Numbered from the stretch's first letter, positions 48,388-58,653 are shown. The stretch is DNA of 64,000 nucleotides from Mycogone perniciosa (GCA_025331125.1 JAOALB010000033.1:62001-126000), one strand, 5' to 3'. Translations and numbers: made by a program. Notes: generated by a model from the letters alone, not told the origin.

Positions 48388-49713
48388 TCAGAAGAACTGA
48401 TTTTTGGGCCTTGGAAGACCAAGATGCTCCCGCAGTGTAGTTCCCTCATAGTCGTCTCGGAAGATTCCCCGACGCTGCAACTCCGGCACCAGCTTTTCGA
48501 CTACATCATCTAACCCTTGCGGCAGGTACGGGAAGCAGACGGTGAAACCATCAGAAGCTTCTTCCTTGAGCCACGTCTCCAACTCCTCAGCAATGGTCTC
48601 CGCCGTCCCAACAAACGCAAGACCTGAGTATCCGCCTAACCGCTGCGCCAGCTGCTTCACTGCCAAGCCTTCCTTGTGAGCAAGCTTTACTACTCCCTCC
48701 CGGCTCGTTTTGCTGGCGTTTGTTTCTGGCAGCTCAGATGGTAGCGGTCCATCCGGATCAAACCCTGAAGCGTCGGTCCCGAGCGCAACCGACAGGGATG
48801 CAATGGCGCTGTCATAGTGTACAAGGCTATCGAGCTTGAGCCTCTTCTCTTTTGCATCCTGAACGCTGTCGCCGACAATAACCAACGCAGCTGGAAGAAT
48901 CTTGATATGCTCCTTTTTCCGGCCCGCCGCAACGGCCCGCCCCTTGATATCTGCATAGAGGGCCTTTGCAGATTCCAAATCCCTTGGCGAACAAAAAACA
49001 ACTTCAGCCGTCTCGGCAGCCAATTGACGTCCTGGCTCGGACTGTCCCGCTTGCACGATCACAGGCCAGCCTTGCACGGGGCGCGCGATGTTTAACGGAC
49101 CCTTGACCTGGAGATCTTGTCCCTTGTGGCTGAGCGTATGCACTTTCTCGGGATCAAAGAAAATCCCACTCTCTTGGTTCCTAACGAAGGCGTCATCCGC
49201 AAAGCTATCCCAAAGCCCCGTCACGACATCATAAAACTCCCTAGCGCGCTTATACCGATCTGAGTGCTCCATGTGCTCATCGCGGCCGAAATTCTTGGAA
49301 CTCTCCGGGTTGCCTGTGGTGACAATGTTCCATGCTGCTCGGCCACCACTGAGATGGTCGAGTGAGGCAAAGCGCCGGGCGATGTGGTACGGCTCATCAT
49401 AGGTTGTCGAAGCTGTGGCAGCTAGTCCAATCTTTTCGGTGACCACTGAGAGGGCTGACAGCAATGTGAAGGGCTCAAAGGACGTGACTGTTTGGCTGCG
49501 CTTGAGGGCATCGATAGGCATATTAAGAACGGCGAGATGGTCAGCCATAAAGAACGCATCGAACTTGGCAGACTCGAGCTTCTGGATAAAAGACTTGAGG
49601 TGGGCGAGGTTGAAATTGGCGTCAGGGAATGCTCCAGGATAGCGCCAGGCGCCAGTATGGAGGCTGACGGGCCGCATGAACGCGGTAAGATGAAGCTTCC
49701 TTGAGGCGGACAT
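48388..49713 (-). CDS. FMN-dependent monooxygenase, NtaA/SnaA/DszA type
   Basis: Two-component luciferase-like monooxygenase that uses reduced flavin and oxygen to oxidise small organic substrates; bacterial relatives act on nitrilotriacetate, dibenzothiophene sulfone and pristinamycin. A single exon of 441 residues, the usual family length. Characteristic blocks are FDAFFMADH near 52-60, GLAATASTTYDEPYHIARRFASLDHLSGGRAAWNIVTT near 95-132, NFGRDEHMEHSDRYKRAREF and the C-terminal GFTVCFPYLPQGLDDVVEKLVPELQRRG. No introns and a bacterial-type family make an ancient transfer from bacteria plausible, but base composition does not differ visibly from the neighbours. No flavin reductase partner is nearby, so the substrate cannot be inferred. 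Confidence 0.93.
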   Translation of the reverse strand: MSASRKLHLTAFMRPVSLHTGAWRYPGAFPDANFNLAHLKSFIQKLESAKFDAFFMADHLAVLNMPIDALKRSQTVTSFEPFTLLSALSVVTEKIGLAATASTTYDEPYHIARRFASLDHLSGGRAAWNIVTTGNPESSKNFGRDEHMEHSDRYKRAREFYDVVTGLWDSFADDAFVRNQESGIFFDPEKVHTLSHKGQDLQVKGPLNIARPVQGWPVIVQAGQSEPGRQLAAETAEVVFCSPRDLESAKALYADIKGRAVAAGRKKEHIKILPAALVIVGDSVQDAKEKRLKLDSLVHYDSAIASLSVALGTDASGFDPDGPLPSELPETNASKTSREGVVKLAHKEGLAVKQLAQRLGGYSGLAFVGTAETIAEELETWLKEEASDGFTVCFPYLPQGLDDVVEKLVPELQRRGIFRDDYEGTTLREHLGLPRPKNQFF

Positions 49714-50131
49714 TTTGCGTTTATTTCAATTAAGAACACTTAAATCAAATGGCTTTCTGGTAATCTTGCAAGCAAAAACAATTTGAGAGACGGTGATTGT
49801 GGTTCATAATATAGGTGGGAGGCTGCATTAGATGGCAAATGTCCGAAATCACGACATCGGAGGATGCGGGGCTGTTGACCATTTATAGAGGTTCTGACAA
49901 ACCAACATCTGACGTCTTCCAGAGCCAGGCATATGTGGCCTTTTTAGATGGTTATAGGCTGTTAGATGGTGCATCCGATGAAATGGAGAGCGTGGGACGG
50001 AAGAATTTGGCCTCGGTTTGCCCGGGGCCGCGGTCATGATGAGTTCCTGAGAAGTCAAGACAGGAACAGTACCAATATCAATAAACTTTTGTATAGCTTT
50101 CGCTAGCCAGTAATTCTAGGAGAGACGGCCA
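49714..50131. other. Intergenic, nothing seen
   Basis: It contains the promoter of the minus-strand monooxygenase. No coding frame has protein-like composition. Confidence 0.45.
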
Positions 50132-50632
50132 TCAGAAGGCATACCCGATGTGGTTGTTGCAGGTTACTTTGATGATATTGTTGCTGTCGTCCTTGTCGTT
50201 GTTGTTTGTTTTGTCGTCGTAGACGTATGATGAGCGGTACTACTGGCAGCACATGTCGGCGCTCCAGTTATGCAAGTCTCGTTGCGCGGACGAGCAAGGC
50301 ATAAGTCGCCAATAGTACATTGGATAGTGGCGTGATCACAGCATATTGTACCAGGTTTATAGAGGTTGCCATGGCTGGAGAAATATTAGCGATAAAATCA
50401 AATAAATAAATATACCAAGGAACGGTTAAACGCACCAGCAAATACCACCATTCTAGCACTCTATTGCTTATAATGTGCTTGGATTAAGCGCATACCATGT
50501 CTGGCCTGCCGGTATGCATGCAAGGGTGCCCTTAAACGCGATATAAATTTCTCCCGCTGGACAGGCCGCGTTGCAACTCTGAGATTGACAGAGCCAGCTG
50601 GCCGGGCATGGTGGGTCTTTGGATAGCCTCGC
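50132..50632 (-). pseudogene. Remains of a cysteine-rich secreted-type gene
   Basis: Two minus-strand pieces look like protein although neither forms a long ORF. At 50468-50632 the frame reads KDPPCPASWLCQSQSC and then NAACPAGEIYIAFKGTLACIPAGQTWYALNPSTL before a stop. At 50132-50239 another piece reads YVYDDKTNNNDKDDSNNII and then KVTCNNHIGYAF before a stop, just after a CAG/TAG that could be a splice acceptor. A GTATGC in the first piece could be a donor. They may be exons of one gene, but TGA stops upstream of the first piece and no signal peptide suggest decay. I recognise no family. Confidence 0.35.
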
Positions 50633-51194
50633 TCAGAGAGTTGCATAACGTTGCTGATTTTGGGCGCAGCTTCAGCCAAGCAGACAGTCCACAACGGGAG
50701 AAAATTGCCTGCGCCGACAAGACGGCGGGGAACGGCCGTAAGGGCTGCCATCTCAACCAGCTGCTCTGGGGCAATTTGGGAAACGATATTCTAGTACTAT
50801 GTAGGCCAGCTTTACTCCGTACGCTCAGCCTTAGATATATATCAACTAGTTAGTTATTAACTGTTGCGTAGTCTAGAAACTCCCGAAATCCTGGTCTCCT
50901 CCCGGCATAAGCATTTAGTCGTATAGAGAAATGAGGGTGAGTAAGCCTGGATCTAACTTTACGGAAGAGACTCTTGGTCCATTCCACAGCTACCTATGAA
51001 CAAATGGAAGTATTGCTATTTGTCCCTAAGAGAAACGCCACGCTGTACCCAGCATCTAGCAACGACCTTGTGTGGCTATTCTAGTAGTGGTCAAGGTGGA
51101 TTGGGAATAGCCCCCCCAAAGATGTTTAGTTCCCAGAGGTACATCTCCTCTGCCATATTCGGCACATATGATAATGGACGTTGGATGCTGCTCA
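50633..51194. other. Intergenic, nothing firm
   Basis: If the Cys-rich remnant was once a full gene, its N-terminal exons would lie here; I could not find them without stops. A TACTCCGTAC word is at 50813-50822. Confidence 0.4.
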
Positions 51195-51699
51195 TTATTT
51201 CCAACCCCTCATCGGACAGGCCCTAATAAAGTCCACCCTTGTTCCCAATGTCAAGATTGTCTGATACCCGGGAACATCCAAGATTGAGGTGATGGTGTCA
51301 CCGAATAGTTCACCACATATGATGTACTGGAGCATGGAACGATGGGTATCCATCTCCTGAATCCTTTTCAGGGTCAAGCCACTATGTTCCAAGCAGAGCT
51401 TATAAATACTGCGGATTCCTTTCTCGAAAGATTTGCGTAGAGCACGGCAGTTCTCCTGGCTTTCCGAGACCCATTGTCCTAACTGATGAGCTGTTGAGGC
51501 GATCAAGAAGTGTGGTTCAGGGGTAAAGAAAACAGGTGATGCGGCGGTCAAACGCAAGATAGGTAGTCCGAGGAGACGTTTGGTTGCAAAAATACCAAAA
51601 GGCACGACAGGTAAATGCCAAGTCGATGAAGTCTTCAAGGTTGTGGAGGTAAGATGGCAACAGTTCAAGAATATCAACCGGAAGATCAGTGAGAATCAT
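51195..51699 (-). pseudogene. F-box protein gene with a frameshift
   Basis: The minus strand begins with an F-box: MILTDLPVDILELLPSYL then HNLEDFIDLAFTCRAFW, which is very like the N-termini of a large Aspergillus F-box family. After TSPRTT the continuation ILRLTAASPVFFTPEPHFL, which the same family has next, is in a different frame, one extra base being present near 51560. The frame then stays open to a stop at 51195 (QENCRALRKSFEKGIRSIY, LDVPGYQTIL). Family members are usually well over 300 residues, so this one is also short. A sequencing error could explain the shift, but the truncation speaks for a pseudogene. Confidence 0.65.
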
Positions 51700-52389
51700 G
51701 ATGGAACGGGCCGTTTGACTATGGATACGATGGATAGACCAACAGAAATATGGATGTCTGCTGATGAGCTGTACTGTAATTTATAGGCGCCCAAGATGGC
51801 GTCAGGCTCGTGATCAACCTACCTGCCTTGGCAACCCTAACCCTCCAGGTCGGTGAGAGTAATATGGCATACTATTGGTGTGTAACACTGCATTTCACGC
51901 TGTGATATCGATGATGATTGGTCCAAATCATGACACTGAGGTACCTACCTAGGCTTAGCATCAATTAATGACTCGCTCTTTTTACCCCTAACTCATAGTT
52001 GTAAACGAATGGGCAGACGGGAATGGTGGCATATAGTATCTTGTAATAAAGTCATGTGCAGGTACGGTACTCTGTCAAATGCCGCCACTCTCGCCTGGGC
52101 TTTCGGTTCACAGCTATCTAATTCTATTGGCCCTTTTCCATACTAGAACTTATGCAAGAATGCCACACTTGAGCGATCTCGCCTACTAGATACGATCCTA
52201 GTCTGTCCCCACATGCCCAATATGGCAATTCCTGTCATCACCACAACGTACAGCGGCCTCCTCCCCTGGCTGGCGAATTCAAGTATTAAAGGCTGTATTT
52301 TACTCTATTCAGCATTGAATTTTGTGATTTCTCATGTTGTTGCTAAGTCTTCCGGCCCATTACGAGTTGTGTATTCTTGACCACACATC
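51700..52389. other. Intergenic, nothing seen
   Basis: It contains the upstream region of the dehydrogenase gene. No frame or repeat can be supported. Confidence 0.45.
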
Positions 52390-53592
52390 ATGGCCTTCTC
52401 CGAAGCCGATATTCCTGATCTCTCAGGGAAGGTTGCATTGGTTACTGGTGAGAGTCTTGCACCTATTATTGCTATCCCTGATTTCTAAAGCTTCACTCAG
52501 GTGGTAACAGCGGTATTGGAAAGCAGACGGTCACTGTTCTGGCCACCAAAGGCGCAAAGGTGTACCTTGGGGCACGCTCATGGGACAAATATGACCAAGC
52601 CGTCGCAGATATTCACAAGTCACATCCAGAAACCCTCAACTTCCAAATCGAGTTCTTAAAGGTCGATCTTTCATCAGCAGCTGGCGCAAAGTCAGCCGCA
52701 GAAGACTTTAAAGAGTGAGAATGGCACCATATCAATGGTGGCATGAGGAGTGTTTGACAGTCGAGTGATTAGGAAGGAGAAGGAACTCCATATTCTTTAC
52801 AACAATGCCGGCGTCATGGCTACCGAACAGGGAAAGCTCTCTATTGATGGCTATGAATATGTGCTACCCCCTTCTTACATTCGCTAAGCTTCCTAACTAA
52901 TAATCTCTCTCGTGTAGCAATGGGCCGTGAATGTGTTTGGACTTTTTGTCTTTACACATCATCTCCTCCCCGTGATACTGAGCACAGCGGAGAAGAGTCC
53001 CCCGCATAGCGTTCGCATTATCAACACCTCATCTGATGCCGCGAATCAGGCGCCGAAACCAGGAATACCGTTGGACGATGCAACTGTCGGGTCTGCTGCC
53101 GGCCGCTTCCAATGTTATGGCCACAGCAAAATTGGTGTCATCCTTCTTACACGCCAGCTCGCCAAGCGTTACCCTACGATCATGAGCTTGGCGCCTCATC
53201 CTGGCTCTGTTCAGTCCAATCTCACTAGGGACGTTGGAATCCCAGGCCCCATTATGTGGATACTAAACGTAGGTTTCCTGAAGCGTCGCATTGTATGGAC
53301 TCATATTTAAATTACTATAGCGCACCTTATTCAAGCCGGTTCAATATGGCGCGCTGACACAATTGTTTGCCGGAACGTCCCCTTCTATCTCTGCGGACAA
53401 GAATGGGTCGTATCTAGTCCCACTGGCGTATGTGTTCATATTTGCCAACAAGTATGTACATCAAGCGTTCGCTAATAGTCCAATAGTAAATTTGAAAGCA
53501 AAGTCCCTCATTGGCAATGCAAAGATGATGAATTCGGTCAACAAGTATGGGACTGGAATATGGCCGCGATGGAAAAGGCACATGCAGGCTGA
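52390..53592 (+). CDS. Short-chain dehydrogenase/reductase
   Basis: NAD(P)-dependent oxidoreductase of the classical SDR type, close in layout to WW-domain oxidoreductase/retinol dehydrogenase-like fungal enzymes. Six exons: join(52390..52447, 52501..52714, 52773..52860, 52918..53268, 53321..53427, 53487..53592), 307 residues; all five introns are 50-60 bp with GT..AG ends. Splicing restores the cofactor motif TGGNSGIG at 19-26, NNAG at 101-104, the catalytic Ser at 158/159 (INTSSD) and YGHSK with Tyr187 and Lys191. The last exon ends in QQVWDWNMAAMEKAHAG, matching the C-terminal helix (xLWxWxxxxx) of this group. Without the last intron, the reading would wrongly run into a non-homologous tail ending at 53665. 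Substrate unknown; no pathway genes are adjacent. Confidence 0.9.
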
Positions 53593-53886
53593 TGAAAGGC
53601 CGTTCACTTTTCAGGGTGTAATTTGTGTTTATATTCTCAACAAGAGCCCTCTGTGCTGGAACTAGTGAGTATTAGTAGTTTATAGTAGATGTCATAAGGG
53701 CCCCCGTATGCTTTTCTCAAGAATAAGTTGCGCAGATGACGCAGAAGCCTGTCTGTCCATGACAACATTGCAGGGCCTTTAAGAAAGACATTCTTGTTCT
53801 TCCTTTCCATATTTTTTTATTAAAAAAAAGCACCTTGGAAACATGCTTCTTTAACGGAAATGGCAAGGACAAGCAAAAAGATTGGT

Positions 53887-53984
53887 TGCGGCCAGTGTGA
53901 CTCGAACACACGACCTTCAGATAGGCATCCGTAGGATTGAAGTTTTACTTCAGTCTGACGATCTCCCAGCTAATCTATGGCCGC
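53887..53984 (-). tRNA. tRNA-Phe (GAA) with 25-bp intron
   Basis: Minus-strand cloverleaf: acceptor GCGGCCA pairs with TGGCCGC, D arm GATT/GATC, anticodon stem TCAGA/TCTGA, T arm GTGTG-TTCGAGT-CACAC, discriminator A. The anticodon loop is CTGAAGA, so the anticodon is GAA. An intron of 25 bases lies at 53923-53947, between positions 37 and 38 where eukaryotic tRNA introns belong. The arms match yeast tRNA-Phe in layout. Confidence 0.96.
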
Positions 53985-55278
53985 TGGATGTATTAATCGC
54001 TCACCTTTTTTATCTGAAATAGTGACCGGGCAGAATTATTAGCGTCCATATGACATCAGGTTAAACTACAACATTTTTCTTTCGTACTCCGTATTATTCT
54101 CAGGAAGCGATGACAGATCACCGTATTATGTGTCCACAGACCGTCTGGAACCGTTTCTTGTGCAACATGGAATCACCCCAATGCATAATTGAATTGTCTC
54201 TATGCATAATCTCGGATACATAAGGCTCGCATCCATCTATAGCGGCGATATGGAGATGTACATACTCCTCTCCTCACTCCTCCATACATCGTTCGTACAA
54301 TACCTACCTATTATTAATATCCGAACCCCTCTTCTCCAATTCTGGAAGCGCCACATCGACTAATATTACGACTAAATTCGGGGAGGTCGCGGCACTTGGC
54401 GATTAGCCACTACGCCCTCGGACAATCATATAATTCTCCGATAGGGACTCATAACTGACCTCTTATGATGAGTCCAAGAGGCATCACGGCCTTGCCTTCG
54501 ATAAGCAACGGCTTGGAACCAAGACACGAATTCTTGAACATGCGGGTACGTTGTTTGTCAGAACCCATGAGCCAGGAATTCACAGGCTGGCTTGTGTCAG
54601 GTATTGTTACTCCATGTTTGAATCCTACCTCAACGGTGTTGCGTAGGACAAGAAGCAATATTCTCAGCCCCATTACAACCCAAGGTCTGGGCATCACGTC
54701 TGAAGCATCAACATCATACCACCATAAGAAAGTCTGCATTAAAGCTGAATAAATAGACGGTCTAGGTCGGAAGTCGGGCGATAGACCGGGTCTTCGCCCG
54801 ATTGGCTGAGCATCGTTCTCGATCTCTATTCGACTCACTAACAAGCTTCGTGAGACCATCTTGAGGGTTGTGGAGAACGCTATCTCAACATCGAGCAATA
54901 CGAACTGGGTGGCCTCGTAATATGATCATACACTTGGTTGGTCGAGGCTCTCGCCGAGCGTTTCCCCGAGAGCAGCCACAGTTTAACTCTGAGAAAAGAT
55001 GTAATCCTCTCAACCAATCTACCGCATTCATGAGGAGTAGCCCTACTGTCCTACTTCATTGATTACACCTCATCGGATGGAACAAAGAGGCCGAGGAGAT
55101 CCCTGTTGCGGATATATAAAGAGGACAAACACCCGCCCAAATGATTCCTGTTCTTCACAAACCATAAGACCACAAACTCCAGCTCAATCAACCAGTACGC
55201 TCTTCCAACAACTCCTAAACCCTCCATAGACTTTGTACTCACATCATCCTCTCCCAGGAACCCACATACCTAGCCAAA
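53985..55278. other. Intergenic region of 1.3 kb
   Basis: Minus-strand frame 54449-54898 (149 codons) and a plus-strand frame over the same DNA are both open; neither shows a recognisable motif and neither is called. The right end holds the promoter of the Cys-rich peptide gene. Confidence 0.45.
55113..55120 (+). promoter_or_regulatory. TATA box of the Cys-rich peptide gene
   Basis: A consensus TATATAAA lies 159 bp before the start codon, followed by a C/A-rich leader (CACAAACTCCAGCTCAATC) typical of strongly transcribed fungal genes. Confidence 0.65.
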
Positions 55279-55590
55279 ATGCACTTCTTCATGCTCCTCC
55301 CCCTCATCAGCGGCTCCCTCGCCGCTGTCGCCGGTGCCGGCGGTAAGGCGCTCAAAGAACTCCCCAACCTTGACGGTGTTACCCTCACCGGAGACTTCGT
55401 CCGCTACGACGCCGGGGTTGAGAAGGAGGCCAGTTCCTCAGCCGTCTGCCCGCCTGGCTTCCCTCTGTACTGCCCGGCGTACAACTTCTGCTGCCGTAGC
55501 GTCGCCATCGGCTGCTGCCCACGCGCTTGCTGCCTACCTGGTGCGACTTTCTGCCGCGACGGCCTCTGCTGGGGCCCTCGTGCTCAGTAG
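55279..55590 (+). CDS. Small secreted cysteine-rich protein
   Basis: One exon, 103 residues. A signal peptide (MHFFMLLPLISGSLAAVAGA) is followed by about 35 residues of propeptide-like sequence and a C-terminal cysteine module with ten cysteines: C-x8-C-x5-CC-x6-CC-x3-CC-x6-C-x4-C, including three CC pairs. The spacing of CC pairs resembles granulin-like and some effector folds, but I do not assign a family. A strong TATA box and the A-rich context at the ATG suggest high or induced expression. Possible roles are antimicrobial peptide, effector or cell-surface protein; this is inference. Confidence 0.8.
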   Translation: MHFFMLLPLISGSLAAVAGAGGKALKELPNLDGVTLTGDFVRYDAGVEKEASSSAVCPPGFPLYCPAYNFCCRSVAIGCCPRACCLPGATFCRDGLCWGPRAQ

Positions 55591-56504
55591 ATCACTCAAC
55601 TTCTGAGCTGTTGAGTACCAAATGATATCTTGTGACTGACCGTGGCCTGTGGTCCGAGATATACGATAGGAGAGGTTGAGGATGTGGGTCGTCTGCAGAC
55701 ATTTCTTTGTTACGCTCCTTAGCATTTAGTCACTGCTATAGCTAGGCTGTCACACACAATGGAATTGTTGTTGCCTAACTCTCTTATTGATCAATGCTCA
55801 TAATTATGCCATGTAGCGATGCCCTTGGGTAGGTATTCCAACCAGGCCCCCGAGTAACATAGCCTTCCCCTCATAATGACAGCGATAAGCACACCAGCTG
55901 TAAAGACTGCCGCCCACCTCCTAGTCCTCTCGTAATCTGCCTCCTTGGCATAGTTGGTATAATTGGAACGCCCATGAGCTTATCTACTGCAATATGTGGA
56001 GCTAAGATCGTCAGGACAGTCAGTTATGGATGGACATGGCGCTCAAGCCATAATCCACCGAGAAGGTGCCTGGATGCCGATGTATCCAGGTCCATAGTAT
56101 CTATATGGCAACATTACAACTGCATCTGATTCCGGGCCCATAGAATTAGATCAATAGTATCATAGGGAGACCAACCCCTTAGAGAGAGGGGTTCAAAAAC
56201 GCAGCCGTCACACAAGCTCGAACACAGCCCAGTGGCAAAGTCTCGCCCAGCCAGAACAAATAAGGAAATCCCAGTATGCATCTACAATAGGCCAGCCCTT
56301 CACCGAAAGAGCTGCGGGGTTTCTCGGCACTTGAGGGACACAGGGATTGCACGTCATGACAACATCATACCGTGCGGGCATCCAAATCATCGAGATCAGA
56401 CCACCAACATAAAAACCCCTGCACATTCAACCAGACACAACACAGTCATCCTCCCATACCTAATCAGCTCCCCAAGTAAATTCAGTGTAAACGTATTATT
56501 CAAA
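55591..56504. other. Intergenic region of 0.9 kb, nothing seen
   Basis: It contains the 3' end of the Cys-rich peptide transcript and the leader of the next gene. No frame with protein-like composition appears. Confidence 0.45.
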
Positions 56505-56895
56505 ATGCCATTCCCAAAGCCTTCAAACGGCCTGCTCCGCACCCTCGTCCGTCCCGTCCGGACCGCCGCTCCCGTCCGCTCCACTCAAATCCGGACACAG
56601 GTGGCCCACGGTAAGGAGACCATCGGCGGAGCCGGAGGCCAGAGAGTCCCGCCGCCAAACCCGGGCTATCGCGAGATTCTCCAGCGCAACTGGTGCGTCA
56701 GCTCACATACACCCGTACCATCTGATATTTACACGTATACGTAGGGTCCCTGTCGCTGGAGCCGCATTTGCCGTGTTGGTGGGGTACGCGTACATCATGA
56801 GGAATCCGGAGGAGGCTCGACAGCAGAGGGATAAGACGCTGGGTGAAATGAGTGGCAGGACGAAGACTGAGATGGGAGGGTTTCGGCATGACTGA
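56505..56895 (+). CDS. Small single-pass membrane protein, probably mitochondrial
   Basis: CDS is join(56505..56692, 56745..56895), 112 residues, one 52-bp intron (GTGCGT..CGTAG). The N-terminus is Arg-rich without acids (LLRTLVRPVRTAAPVRSTQIR), as in mitochondrial targeting peptides. PPPNPGYREILQRNW comes before a transmembrane helix VPVAGAAFAVLVGYAYIM, followed by a charged tail (RNPEEARQQRDKTLGEMSGRT). The layout resembles small fungal inner-membrane proteins of unknown function. The predicted location is inferred from composition only. Confidence 0.7.
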
Positions 56896-57141
56896 CTCGT
56901 GTCCTGGATTTTCGAACTGAATGGGCGTATGTCGGCAAGGCCTCAGTATGCTGGTGATGCGGTAGGGACGTGTAAGCAAAAGCAAGGCATTAACAACTAT
57001 CAATAGTAAAATTAATATCCCGGTCCTAATACCATTAATCTAACACTCTCAGTGTTGTAGGAAAATATACCAGCTAGCAGGTGCCTCCTCGCACCCAGCC
57101 AATTACACACCCATTACCCCTATATTGCCTCCTGACTACCA

Positions 57142-58653
57142 TCATGGCTTCTTCTTCTGCAACAAATAATCACCACCCTTCACAGCACTGTAGAACCCCC
57201 TCAAACCCGCCAACGGCCAAAGATCCCAAAAGGCTGCCTTCGAGCGCGTCTTCCACGTCGCCCGTCTAGCTGCCTCCTCACCCTCCACATCCACCTTCAC
57301 CTTGTCATACACACTGGGTAGATGCGTCGCCGAATACTTCACCCGCAGCGCATCATATGACTTCCGGTCATAGTGTGACCAAAACTCCTCCTCGGTGTAG
57401 TACGCGTGTGCGTACAGCCATTTCTTGCCATTGAGTTCTTGAACTTTACGCTCCAGGGCGCGGTTCTTCTCGATGACCTGGTGGCGATTTCCCTTGACAC
57501 CGCCCCAGACGCCGAAGTTCATGAGGTTGGGGACGTTGGGATCGGCAAATTCAGAGTGGAGGCCGTGGCCAGAGTCTGGATTGTCTCTGCGGATACGGAG
57601 GGGGCAGATCCAGAGCGGGTAAATGTGCAACTCCTTGTCCAACCACGTCTGGAACTCTTCGACTCGATCGTAGGGGACGCCGACGTCTTGGACCATGTAA
57701 TAGTCCGCAAGGCCACTCTTATGCACGGCGCGGTACATCTCTCGCGCATGCATAAACGGGTCCAGGATATACCGCGTGATTCTGTTGAACGGCGTGAGGA
57801 AGTACCGGTAGGCGTACACCGCGGTCCAAAATCCACCACGATCGTACCGGAATAGGTAGTCCTCAAGAGGAATAAAATCCGTTACTGTGGTATCCGACTT
57901 CTTCTTCAGCTGCTTCACGACATCCCTGGCTCGAGTGTAAAACCAAGGATCGCCACGACGACTGAATTGAACCGGCTTGGTATCCTTCGGCAGGTCATCA
58001 GACAGTTGGCCAATACAGACAACCGTCGTGTCCATGGAGAAGACAATGGCATCCACATAGTCGTTTTCATCCTTTGAACACTCATCCCCAATCTTTCTGA
58101 GCATTTCCGTTGCTCCAGAAGTCAGGGAATACTCCAGCTGCACGTATTTTTTGGCATCCTTCAGCTGCACCTCCAATAGCGTCACCACACCCAGAGTCCC
58201 AAACGCAGACGCAGCACCCCAAAACAGATCCTGTCTCTCTGTCTTCGAAGCTCTGGTCACCGTTCCATCAGGGAGCACAATCTCGATGAAGTTGATGTTG
58301 GCATCAAACGCGCCATACCGAAACGAGCTGCTCTCACCCGATGTCCCCGAGAAGCCACCCCCCACTGTGATGCCAGGCAGCTCCATCACAACTGGCGGTA
58401 CCAAGCCATGTCGAATCGTCTCGCTGGCTAGCAAGTCCATCGGCACATTGGGCTCCACGAGGGCTGTCTTTGCAACTGGGTCGACTGAGAGGACGTGATT
58501 CAGCTGGCTGGTGTCAATCGTGTTGTCTGCGTTCCTGTGGGACCTGCGCGTGCTGTTGGTGGCTCCATGATATATCCTGAAGGGTTTTTTCAGCTCGTAG
58601 AAGTGCTTGGCCCGGGTTGATATGGTTGAGACGACGTTGTTGTGAGTCTCCAT
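57142..58653 (-). CDS. DHCR24-like FAD-dependent oxidoreductase
   Basis: A single exon of 503 residues. The N-terminal half is a PCMH-type FAD-binding domain: IYHGATNSTRR, the PMDLLASETIRHGLVPPVV region, and PGITVGGGFSGTSGESSSFRYGAFD, which is the FAD-pyrophosphate block characteristic of delta(24)-sterol reductase (DHCR24/Dwarf1). The C-terminal half (GGFWTAVYAYRYFLTPFNR, YMVQDVGVPYDRVEEF, IYPLWICPLRI) also matches that family. In animals and plants DHCR24 reduces the sterol side chain; fungi keep ergosterol's C24 methyl by another route, so fungal members may act on other lipids. Human DHCR24 has an N-terminal membrane anchor that is absent here. Confidence 0.88.
   Translation of the reverse strand: METHNNVVSTISTRAKHFYELKKPFRIYHGATNSTRRSHRNADNTIDTSQLNHVLSVDPVAKTALVEPNVPMDLLASETIRHGLVPPVVMELPGITVGGGFSGTSGESSSFRYGAFDANINFIEIVLPDGTVTRASKTERQDLFWGAASAFGTLGVVTLLEVQLKDAKKYVQLEYSLTSGATEMLRKIGDECSKDENDYVDAIVFSMDTTVVCIGQLSDDLPKDTKPVQFSRRGDPWFYTRARDVVKQLKKKSDTTVTDFIPLEDYLFRYDRGGFWTAVYAYRYFLTPFNRITRYILDPFMHAREMYRAVHKSGLADYYMVQDVGVPYDRVEEFQTWLDKELHIYPLWICPLRIRRDNPDSGHGLHSEFADPNVPNLMNFGVWGGVKGNRHQVIEKNRALERKVQELNGKKWLYAHAYYTEEEFWSHYDRKSYDALRVKYSATHLPSVYDKVKVDVEGEEAARRATWKTRSKAAFWDLWPLAGLRGFYSAVKGGDYLLQKKKP

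Noticed and set aside
53593..53665. Longer C-terminus of the dehydrogenase ending LNKSPLCWN
   Set aside because: This reading ignores the 53428-53486 intron; the spliced frame matches the family's C-terminal helix and stops at 53592.
54449..54898. 149-codon minus-strand ORF, considered as a degraded enzyme gene
   Set aside because: No family motif, the opposite strand is also open, and no start or intron context supports it.
48388..58653. Possible secondary-metabolite gene cluster (monooxygenase, dehydrogenase, FAD oxidase, transcription factor nearby)
   Set aside because: No polyketide synthase, peptide synthetase, terpene cyclase, prenyltransferase or transporter is present, and a tRNA and unrelated small genes lie between.
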